From NCBI GenBank assembly GCA_963204915.1, contig CAUJHS010000117.1:248001-312000 (forward strand): 64,000 bases of DNA, given 5' to 3'. The notes beneath the pieces are model-generated. The model was given only the letters and a program-made list of their open reading frames with translations. It had not been told where the DNA came from and made no database searches. Positions 46,357 through 52,965 of the stretch are shown here, in pieces. How positions within the stretch are numbered: position 1 is the stretch's first letter; each line of letters begins with the position of its first letter. The translations under genes were made by a program, and so were the position numbers. This DNA comes from Planctomycetota bacterium (lineage in GTDB: Bacteria > Planctomycetota > Planctomycetia > Pirellulales > Pirellulaceae).

Positions 46357-46427
46357 AACGGACGAGCGTTCCCGGCGGAGGAAAGTTTTTGTCGTACATG
46401 TCGCAAATGAGGCGCAGGAGTAGCATG

Positions 46428-46628
46428 ATGAAAGACTATTTGGACCTTCCGCCGGAATTACTTCCCTTGATCGAGAAGCGCGAAACGGAGGACCGCCGCG
46501 AAAGCGAGCGCCGTCAGGAAGCGGCGCAGGAGAATGGTTCGACCACGCCCAACGCTCCTGCGGCGCCCGTGGAACGACGATCGGGCCAAGATCGCCGCTC
46601 GGGCGCGGATCGCCGCACCTCAGACTAG
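46428..46628 (+). CDS. Small arginine-rich protein ending the secretion operon
   Basis: 66 residues starting MKDYLDLPPELLPLIEKRE; AGGAG precedes by 7 nt (ATG at 46425 is also possible). The body is RETEDRRESERRQE, then an Ala-Pro hinge and RRSGQDRRSGADRRTSD. The RRSGxDRR repeat occurs in many proteins that contain PilZ or GGDEF domains, but no such domain is here. It may be an RNA or c-di-GMP related adaptor; function unknown. Confidence 0.55.
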   Translation: MKDYLDLPPELLPLIEKRETEDRRESERRQEAAQENGSTTPNAPAAPVERRSGQDRRSGADRRTSD

Positions 46629-46707
46629 CGCCCAGGGCCTGCCCCTACCGGCGCGCGATTCGTGGGCGTCGAAACGACTAGGGGATCGCCCAGGTCGATG
46701 ATAATCT

Positions 46708-48465
46708 ATGTCCAACGCCATCTTTGTTGCGCAGGGAGACATCAGTCGCCTTTCGGCCGACGCCGTTGCTTATTCAACCAGCACCGACCTGGCGGAAGAT
46801 GGTTTTCTGCATCCCGCGTTTCGCCGTAATGTTCCTGGCTTCCAGGCGATGTTCGCGAAGTTGGGCAAGACGCACGGCGGCCGGTGCGTGGTAGGAGACG
46901 CGTTTTGGCTTCCCTTGAGCCAAGCGTCGGGGAAGGCGCCATGCGGCGTCGTGGTCGCTCCCGCGGCGGGCGCCTGTCCGAGTGGAAAAAACAAGCGTGC
47001 GGCCGCGGTCGCCGCGGCGCTGGAAACCGCCATCGCGAATTTGCCGCCATCGGAGCAGCTGGGAGCGCGCCGGCTTGTCGCATTGCCAACGTTTGGCTTT
47101 GGGCTGGGGGGTGATCGTCGGCGACGATTCGAGTCGGCCCAAACGCAGTTGCGCGCCGCCCAAGAGATTCTGAATAAGCATTCCGATGTGGATGCGGTCT
47201 TCGTGGCGTACACGGCCGATAGTTATCAAGTTCTGTTGCGCGCCCGCCGCGCCGCCGGCCTGACCCAGGACGACCTGCTTAACGACCCGCCGGTGCGCGA
47301 CTTAATTGACGCCTTGCGTAAGGGAGAATGCGTCATCTTCGTGGGCGCGGGGTTATCGCAAGGAGCAGGGCTTCCCGATTGGGCCTCGTTCATTCGTCAC
47401 TTGTCCGCAGAACTAGGGGCGCCGCAAACCGGCGCGCTCGATTACTTTCTGGACGTCGCCCAGTGGTACGTCGAGCAGAAAGGCGAAGCACGATTAGCCG
47501 AACAGATTCGCGCGTTCTATGGCCCCGGAATGGCCCGTCCTTCGCTTCCACACTACCTGTTAATGTCGCTTCCCGTGCGCGTAGTTGTGACGACCAACTA
47601 CGATGACTTGCTCGAACAATCGTTGGATGCGCTGCGCCGTTATCCGACCACGATTACGGAAGCCGCCCAGGTTTCGCGAACGGGTCATGGCGAGGGAGTT
47701 TCGGTGGTCAAACTCCACGGCGACGCAGCCACAAGTCGGCAGTTTGTGCTGAGCCGCGACGACTTTGAGCGTTTTCCTCGCGAGCGCCCGGCCATGGCTT
47801 CGTTATTGGAAGGGCTGTTGCTCAATCACTCGTTTTTCTTTGTCGGTTATGGATTGCGGGATCCGAACTTTCGGCAAATCCATGGTCGCATTGCCGACAT
47901 GTTGCAAAACGCGCAACGGCGGGCCTTTGCCGTGACGCTCGACCCGCCGAGCGAGATTACGCCGTACTTGCAGCGGCAGTGGGCCAACAAGGGCCTGCAC
48001 CTGTTATTCCTGCCGGGCCAAACCGTGGGGGAGCGCGTGCGGAACCTGTGGAGGTTCTTGGACCAACTGGCTGAGGCCGTCAACCCGCGAAGTTTGTTCC
48101 TGGCCGATGACGCCGACTTCGCCCTTGCCACGATCGCGGCGCCGCCCTTGGAGAACGTGCGCCGCCTGTTGCGCGATCAAGTGGGGCAAGAGGTGGAAGC
48201 GATGATTGAACAATTGGCCTCGCACGCGTCGGACCGCGAAGTATTGCTGACGGCGCAAATTCTGGAGTTTCTCGCAGGCCACGGGTGGCGACCAGCGAAA
48301 GGCCTATCATTCACCAAACTTTGGGAGCGGCTCGCGCGGCATGCACGCGATAAGCACGAACGGCGGCGGTTGTTGATTCGCGCCTTGCGTCACGCTGAGC
48401 ACGAGCGCGACATCGCTCGCTTGCGCCGACGATTGGGCGAACTTGACGAACCACGCGAACGATGA
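46708..48465 (+). CDS. Macro-like domain fused to SIR2-like NADase domain
   Basis: 585 residues. About 1-180 resemble a divergent macro domain (FVAQGDISRLSADAVAYST; VVVAPAAGACPSG; ALPTFGFGLGG), the fold that binds ADP-ribose. About 195-440 are a SIR2-type NADase: IFVGAGLSQGAGLPDW (near 213), VVTTNYDDLLEQ (catalytic Asn near 297), VKLHGDAATSRQFVLS (catalytic His near 335) and FFFVGYGLRDPNF, all characteristic of the defence SIR2_2 group. The last 140 residues are helical. NAD depletion on phage detection is the role of related SIR2 effectors; the macro domain may sense an ADP-ribose-type signal. No TIR gene is near. There is no strong SD; the ATG overlaps an AT-rich ATAATCTATG. Confidence 0.85.
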   Translation: MSNAIFVAQGDISRLSADAVAYSTSTDLAEDGFLHPAFRRNVPGFQAMFAKLGKTHGGRCVVGDAFWLPLSQASGKAPCGVVVAPAAGACPSGKNKRAAAVAAALETAIANLPPSEQLGARRLVALPTFGFGLGGDRRRRFESAQTQLRAAQEILNKHSDVDAVFVAYTADSYQVLLRARRAAGLTQDDLLNDPPVRDLIDALRKGECVIFVGAGLSQGAGLPDWASFIRHLSAELGAPQTGALDYFLDVAQWYVEQKGEARLAEQIRAFYGPGMARPSLPHYLLMSLPVRVVVTTNYDDLLEQSLDALRRYPTTITEAAQVSRTGHGEGVSVVKLHGDAATSRQFVLSRDDFERFPRERPAMASLLEGLLLNHSFFFVGYGLRDPNFRQIHGRIADMLQNAQRRAFAVTLDPPSEITPYLQRQWANKGLHLLFLPGQTVGERVRNLWRFLDQLAEAVNPRSLFLADDADFALATIAAPPLENVRRLLRDQVGQEVEAMIEQLASHASDREVLLTAQILEFLAGHGWRPAKGLSFTKLWERLARHARDKHERRRLLIRALRHAEHERDIARLRRRLGELDEPRER

Positions 48466-48579
48466 GAGCGTTGCCGTGACGGCTGCGGCGCCTCCCCGAC
48501 ATGACGCTGGAGCGTCATGCGTCCGCCCCACACTATGGTCATTCACATTTGTCTAGCTTGATTCGGGGCAAACGTGTGA

Positions 48580-48592
48580 TAGATTTTGATTA
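48580..48592 (+). promoter_or_regulatory. Weak -10 region for the CDF leader
   Basis: TTGATT at 48558-48563 and TAGATT at 48580-48585 are separated by 16 nt in an AT-rich stretch. This could start the long leader transcript of the cation-efflux gene near 48592. Weak match. Confidence 0.3.
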
Positions 48593-49063
48593 GCAACAAC
48601 CTCACCGTCGAAGGTTGCAACCGAAAAGGCGACCTGCGGGTCATGACAGCATTCCCTCTTTGGGGAAGCCCTTTCGAAATTAGTTGTATAGGGCAAAGTA
48701 ACCGTCGCGAATGACGGACTGTACGAGATGACCCCTGCGGCGAGTGTTGATGTGATTTGACGTGGAGCTGCACCTCTCGTTGCGTGCAGCTCACCCAACC
48801 GATGTACTCCCTGGACATCGTCAAAATACGGGAGGGCAGAAATGCAAGATCCACCCCAAATGTTAGGCGAGGAGTGATTTCTCTTTCATTCCTCACAGCG
48901 CCTTGTGCGCTTGGACTGTGATCTTCCAACAACCCAACCTTAAATACATAACCTCCTCGCGTCGGTTGATGCGAGGAGGTTTTTGTTGCGCCAGGGTTTG
49001 AACACGCCACGGTTGGAGCGACAAGCCGCCACGCGGGGTTCGTCTACGGCGTACAATTTTGGT
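48592..49063 (+). ncRNA. Structured leader of CDF gene (candidate riboregulator)
   Basis: No convincing protein is encoded between 48466 and 49063. Stems: 48501-48518 (ATGACGCT/AGCGTCAT, before the putative start); 48702-48717 (CCGTC/GACGG); 48765-48773 with 48784-48792 (9 bp, perfect); 48869-48877 with 48886-48894 (9 bp, one G-U); 48894-48920 (CACAG...CTGTG enclosing AGCGC/GCGCT); and the terminator 48951-48985. The segment GCGAGGAG at 48867-48874 is complementary to the terminator's 5' arm (CTCCTCGC, 48953-48960), so an antiterminator can form; the 48869-48894 hairpin would block that. This is the wiring of a transcription attenuator before a metal-efflux gene. Ligand unknown. Confidence 0.55.
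48951..48985 (+). terminator. Intrinsic terminator in the CDF leader
   Basis: Perfect 10-bp stem ACCTCCTCGC (48951-48960) / GCGAGGAGGT (48971-48980), loop GTCGGTTGAT, followed by TTTTGTT. It lies 79 nt upstream of the CDF start, and about 490 nt after the SIR2 stop. The upstream GCGAGGAG copy suggests conditional use. Confidence 0.9.
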
Positions 49064-49969
49064 ATGGCGCACTCGCACGAACATCATGAAGCCATCAACT
49101 ATAACCGAGCATTTGGCCGAGGGATTGCGCTCAATACGTTGTATGTGTTGGCCGAAGCCGGATTTGGCCTGTATGTTGGTTCGTTAGCGCTGCTGGCCGA
49201 CGCCGGACATAACCTCAGCGACATCTTAGGTTTGCTGCTGGCCTGGGGCGGCCACTACCTTATGCGCTTTCCGCCGACGGAGCGACGCACCTACGGCTGG
49301 CGCAGTTCGTCGATCATGGCGGCTCTGATGAATGCGTTGCTCCTGTTAACGGCCCTGGGCGGCATTACGTGGGAGGCGATCCATCGCCTCTGGGAGCCGC
49401 AACCTCTGGCGGGGGGCGGCATTATTGTGGTCGCCGCCATGGGCGTCGTGATCAACACCCTGACGGCCCTGCTCTTTATCCACGGTCGTAAACACGACTT
49501 AAACATTCGAGGCGCTTTCCTGCACATGGCCGCCGACGCCGCGGTGTCGGTCGGCGTCATGCTGGCCGGTTTGGGTATCGTCCTAACGGGTTGGCATTGG
49601 CTTGATCCGGCCACGAGCCTGGTGATCGCGTTGGTGATTTTCGTCGGCACGTGGGGCTTACTTCGTGATTCGTTGAACCTGGCCATGCACGCCGTGCCCG
49701 AAAACATTGCGCCGGCCGAAGTGCTTGAGTATTTGCTTAACCTGCCCGACGTGGAAGACGTTCACGACCTGCACATTTGGGCCATGAGCACCACGGAAAC
49801 CGCACTCACGGCGCATCTGGTTAAACCGAACCTCAACGACGACGACGCGTTTCTTGCCGCCGTCGCCCAAGAGTTGCACGACCGCTTTGGCATCGAGCAC
49901 ACCACCTTGCAATTGGAGCGAGACCGTGACGCCGCCCGATGTCATTCGTGTCATGTCGGCTGTGCATGA
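49064..49969 (+). CDS. Cation diffusion facilitator (CDF) efflux transporter
   Basis: The start at 49064 (MAHSHEHHEAINYNRAFG) is chosen because the longer ORF begins in the terminator tail. About 301 residues, six TM helices: VGSLALLADAGHNLSDILGL (TM2, HxxxD metal site) and GAFLHMAADAAVSVGVML (TM5, HxxxD), with the cytoplasmic domain VEDVHDLHIWAMSTTETALTAHL. His-rich N-terminus and a C-terminal CHSCHVGC. Exports Zn/Co/Cd-type divalent cations in exchange for protons. A structured leader with a terminator precedes it. Confidence 0.93.
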   Translation: MAHSHEHHEAINYNRAFGRGIALNTLYVLAEAGFGLYVGSLALLADAGHNLSDILGLLLAWGGHYLMRFPPTERRTYGWRSSSIMAALMNALLLLTALGGITWEAIHRLWEPQPLAGGGIIVVAAMGVVINTLTALLFIHGRKHDLNIRGAFLHMAADAAVSVGVMLAGLGIVLTGWHWLDPATSLVIALVIFVGTWGLLRDSLNLAMHAVPENIAPAEVLEYLLNLPDVEDVHDLHIWAMSTTETALTAHLVKPNLNDDDAFLAAVAQELHDRFGIEHTTLQLERDRDAARCHSCHVGCA

Positions 49970-50094
49970 CGCCCGCGGGGCTCGCCGCCGGGTCTGGGCG
50001 ATCCGGCGCTGATCGCGTATCATGTGAAACGCTTGCTCATTCCCTCCGGCCGGTAGGGCCCTCAGCACGGGAACGAGCGTTCGTGCGAGGGACC

Positions 50095-50913
50095 ATGTCT
50101 GAAATCGACGCTTTATTCAAGACCCTGCGCGCCCAAGGCCGCAAAGCATTCATACCCTTTGTGACGGCAGGAGATCCTGACCTGGACTTCACCGCAGCCG
50201 TGCTGCAAGAGTTAGGCCAGCGCGGATGCAGCCTGTGTGAAATTGGGGTGCCGTATAGCGATCCCATCGCCGACGGGCCCGTCATCCAGGCTTCCTATAC
50301 GCGCGCGTTGGAGCACAAGGTCAAGTTGCACGACATTTTGACCATGACACGGCGCGTGCGGGCCCAAAGCGAAACCCCTTTGGTCACCATGGTCAGTTAC
50401 GCCATTGTGTACCGTCACGGGCTGGAGGCCTTTGTGACCGAGGCCAAAGCGAGTGGAATCGCCGGCGCCATTGTGCCCGACCTGCTCGTGGAAGAATCGG
50501 CCGCGCTGGCCGAAGTTTGCCGGCGTCTCGACTTCAGCCTGATTCAATTAGTCACGCCGACCACGCCGCGCGAGCGCGCGGTGCGTATTGCCGAAGCATC
50601 GACCGGCTTTTTGTATTATGTGTCGGTGGCCGGCATCACCGGCGAGCGGCGCGAGTTGCCGCCGCAACTGTTGGAGAATGTCGCATGGTTGCGTCAACAA
50701 ACCGACTTACCCATTTGCATCGGATTCGGCGTAAGCCAGCCTGAGCACGTGGCGCAATTGGCGCCCGTGGCCGATGGCGTGATCGTCGGATCGGCCATTG
50801 TGCGCCGTATGGCGGAAGCCGCGGTCAAGCCGCGCGCTCAAGTGCTGGCCGATGTCGGCGCGTATGTCGAGTCGCTCATCGCCGCGCTCCCGGGCGCCGC
50901 CGCCAAGGCATAA
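50095..50913 (+). CDS. trpA: Tryptophan synthase alpha subunit
   Basis: 272 residues. GAGGGA precedes the ATG at 50095. Catalytic Glu in CEIGVPYSDP and Asp in SDPIADGPVIQASYTRAL; TPTTPRERAVRIAEASTGFLYYVSVAGITG and CIGFGVSQPEHVAQLAPVADGVIVGSAIV are family signatures for the indole-glycerol-phosphate site. It releases indole from indole-3-glycerol phosphate for TrpB. trpB is not in the window. It overlaps the convergent small membrane gene by 38 bp. Confidence 0.96.
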   Translation: MSEIDALFKTLRAQGRKAFIPFVTAGDPDLDFTAAVLQELGQRGCSLCEIGVPYSDPIADGPVIQASYTRALEHKVKLHDILTMTRRVRAQSETPLVTMVSYAIVYRHGLEAFVTEAKASGIAGAIVPDLLVEESAALAEVCRRLDFSLIQLVTPTTPRERAVRIAEASTGFLYYVSVAGITGERRELPPQLLENVAWLRQQTDLPICIGFGVSQPEHVAQLAPVADGVIVGSAIVRRMAEAAVKPRAQVLADVGAYVESLIAALPGAAAKA

Positions 50914-51187
50914 AACCGCGGCGTTTCCTGCGTCGCGCCATTTGCAGCGCAACCGCAGCGCCGCAAGCCGCGAACGCGATCATCAAAACGGCCCAAAGCG
51001 GCAGCAACGACGTTTCATCAATTCCCGTGCTTGTCTCCAGGATTGGCGTCATCACCCCGGCAAGTAGCCAGGTCAGCAGCGCCCCCGCGGTGCAACCGGC
51101 GGCGAGCGCGGTCAGGCGTGGCGGAGTTGCCGCGTGCGCGTTGCGCGACGGATCGGTTTGCGGCGATTCGTAAGGTTTGGGAGACAT
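50876..51187 (-). CDS. Small membrane protein with N-terminal KPYESP motif
   Basis: The start at 51187 gives MSPKPYESPQTDPSRN, resembling the N-terminus NPYEAP at 21549. About 103 residues, two TM helices (ALAAGCTAGALLTWLLAGVMTPIL and LPLWAVLMIAFAACGAAVAL), and a very basic C-terminus (RRRKRRGFMPWRRRPGARR). Function unknown. The 3' end overlaps trpA. Confidence 0.6.
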   Translation of the reverse strand: MSPKPYESPQTDPSRNAHAATPPRLTALAAGCTAGALLTWLLAGVMTPILETSTGIDETSLLPLWAVLMIAFAACGAAVALQMARRRKRRGFMPWRRRPGARR

Positions 51188-51251
51188 GGTCCATTCCGCC
51201 GTTCGTTGCATGCGTCGAACGAGTGCGCGTTGGGGACGACGCGATGATTCG

Positions 51252-51422
51252 TCACTCTTCTTCGTGACGAGCAATGGTGGCTTCCAAGGCGCTCAGGCGG
51301 CGTTCGATCTCTTGGAGTTTGTCCAAGATCAACGCGTGAACATAAACCGCATCCATCCCGACGGGCGACTTCGGATCGGCGATTTGTTGAATCAGCGGCG
51401 CAACTTCGGTTTTCGACTTCAT
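51252..51422 (-). CDS. Small coiled-coil hypothetical protein
   Basis: 56 residues (start ATG at 51422): MKSKTEVAPLIQQIADPKSPVGMDAVYVHALILDK, ending in a coiled-coil LQEIERRLSALEATIARHEEE. No recognised domain. The ORF extends upstream to 51500 without a good start. Co-directional with the next two small genes. Confidence 0.5.
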   Translation of the reverse strand: MKSKTEVAPLIQQIADPKSPVGMDAVYVHALILDKLQEIERRLSALEATIARHEEE

Positions 51423-51554
51423 AACGGCGAACGTAGACGGATTGAAGGAGGACCATTTCGGCACGCCTGTTAGCGTGGCGACGTTCCGTCTCGCCGTCAA
51501 TCGGACGATGCGTTCTTCGAGGAATCATGCCGGCGCACCCGCTTGCGGCGCGCA

Positions 51555-51761
51555 TTAACTGATCTCGCCGGTGTCGGGCTCACCGGCCGCCTCGCGCCGT
51601 GCATGGCGCTGTCGCATCTCGACCTTGAGTTCGTCGAGTTCTTTGCCAAGTCGCCAGTCTGAGTAGACCGTGTACAATGCCCGACCGAACAAAAAAATCC
51701 CGGCGCCCACGACCGAGAGGATGATGAAGAAAAGCACTCCGAGATAAAAAATTTGCCGCAT
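51555..51761 (-). CDS. Small single-pass membrane protein
   Basis: 68 residues: TM helix at 5-28 (FYLGVLFFIILSVVGAGIFLFG), then a charged cytoplasmic tail (DWRLGKELDELKVEMRQRHARREAAGE). Unknown function; conserved-looking among planctomycete small proteins by style only. Confidence 0.5.
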   Translation of the reverse strand: MRQIFYLGVLFFIILSVVGAGIFLFGRALYTVYSDWRLGKELDELKVEMRQRHARREAAGEPDTGEIS

Positions 51762-51938
51762 GAAGTTCAGCGAAGCTTAGATAGGGGAAATGTCTCTCAA
51801 GCCATGGATCGCTTCAAAAACTGGTGAAAACGTCAACTCATGCCGCGTTTTCCGACCTGCCGCTGGCGGATATTATAATGTCCCTGCCGAATTGCCGTTA
51901 TACTGACTTTTCCTCGCCCGCCAGCCCCCGCCGGTTGC

Positions 51939-52919
51939 TTGAACTTTCTTCTGCTTACGCTAATCTTGGCGTTTCATCTGGTTTGCATGAACGCGGCTTC
52001 CGCGGGTCCGTTGGTCGCCGTGGTCTTGGACTGGCGCGAACATCGCGGCAACGCGTTCGCTGGCCGCGTGGGACGTTCGCTCCTGCTTCGATCCTTGGTG
52101 TTGTTCCTCGTTGGAATGGTGTTAGGCGGGCTGATGGCGTGGTTGGCGTGGAGCGGGCCATTTTGGCGCGAGTTGCTTGATCGCCTTCCCTCGCGCATTT
52201 ACTTTGGCGCGTGGGAACTGCTGTTTTCAACGGTTCTGTTAATTCTCCAAGGAGCTTGGTGGCGTTGGGCTCCGGGCCGCGCGGGTTCGCGCGCGGCGCG
52301 CGGTTTCCTCGCGTTGTTGTCGAGCACGAATTTGTTGTATCACTTTCCGCCGCTCTTTGTCGTGGCGGCGATGCTGTCGTCCGGAGAATTCCCCGCCTCG
52401 GTCCCCCTGAATGACGCAACGTTTCCGCGACTCGTATGGCAAGACGAAATCCTTGCCATGACCGTGCATTTTTGGTTGGCGTCGTTCGCCGTGGCGGGCG
52501 TGATGTTGGCGATGCTCGCGGGACCGACGCTTTCCAAAGACGACCCCGACGCGGCGCGTCGCGCCCGCTTGATCGTGGGCGGGGCTCGTTTGGCGTTGGC
52601 GGTAACATTGCTGCAAATTCCGGTTGGAATGTGGATTTTGACCGTCGCGCCTCCCTTGCGACAACGGCAACTGATGGGAGGCGACTGGCTGGGAACGTCG
52701 CTGCTGGTCGCCAGCGTACTGCTGGCGTTATGGCTGATGCATCAATTGGCCGCGATCGCCTTGGGGGCGACACGGCGTCAGGCCGTATTGCGGGCCGCGG
52801 CTTTGCTGCTGGCTGTGATTGTGCTCATGAGCGGCGTCGTGCGCAGCGCCCGCCCTATGGGAAACGACCGTTCTTCCGCAACACCGTTTCGCCCTGCCAC
52901 GCCGGGCGTTGTTTCTTGA
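51939..52919 (+). CDS. Integral membrane protein with membrane-embedded histidines
   Basis: 326 residues, TTG start at 51939 (an ATG at 51987 would cut the first helix). Eight or so TM segments. Histidines fall within or near helices (LILAFHLVCMN; NLLYHFPPLFV; LAMTVHFWLASF; LWLMHQLAAIAL), a pattern typical of heme-ligating membrane proteins such as cytochrome-type quinol oxidoreductases, but no CxxCH and no recognised family. I infer possible b-type heme. It runs toward the end of ppk (convergent). Confidence 0.6.
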   Translation: MNFLLLTLILAFHLVCMNAASAGPLVAVVLDWREHRGNAFAGRVGRSLLLRSLVLFLVGMVLGGLMAWLAWSGPFWRELLDRLPSRIYFGAWELLFSTVLLILQGAWWRWAPGRAGSRAARGFLALLSSTNLLYHFPPLFVVAAMLSSGEFPASVPLNDATFPRLVWQDEILAMTVHFWLASFAVAGVMLAMLAGPTLSKDDPDAARRARLIVGGARLALAVTLLQIPVGMWILTVAPPLRQRQLMGGDWLGTSLLVASVLLALWLMHQLAAIALGATRRQAVLRAAALLLAVIVLMSGVVRSARPMGNDRSSATPFRPATPGVVS

Positions 52920-52965
52920 CTTCCGCGCGGCGAACTTTCTGGCGCGAGTTCGCCATCCGCGCCGT

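Noticed and set aside
46700-46710. GATAAT next to the SIR2 start as leaderless -10 box
   Set aside because: It ends 2 nt before the ATG, which is too close for initiation at the start codon.
48501-48518. ATGACGCT/AGCGTCAT hairpin after the macro-SIR2 gene as its terminator
   Set aside because: Two-nt loop and no T-run, so not a credible terminator; perhaps just a palindrome.
48543-49010. Minus-strand ORF of 155 codons in the CDF leader region
   Set aside because: It runs through the terminator and several perfect stems, has no domain, and no SD-start pair; the region is better explained as structured RNA.
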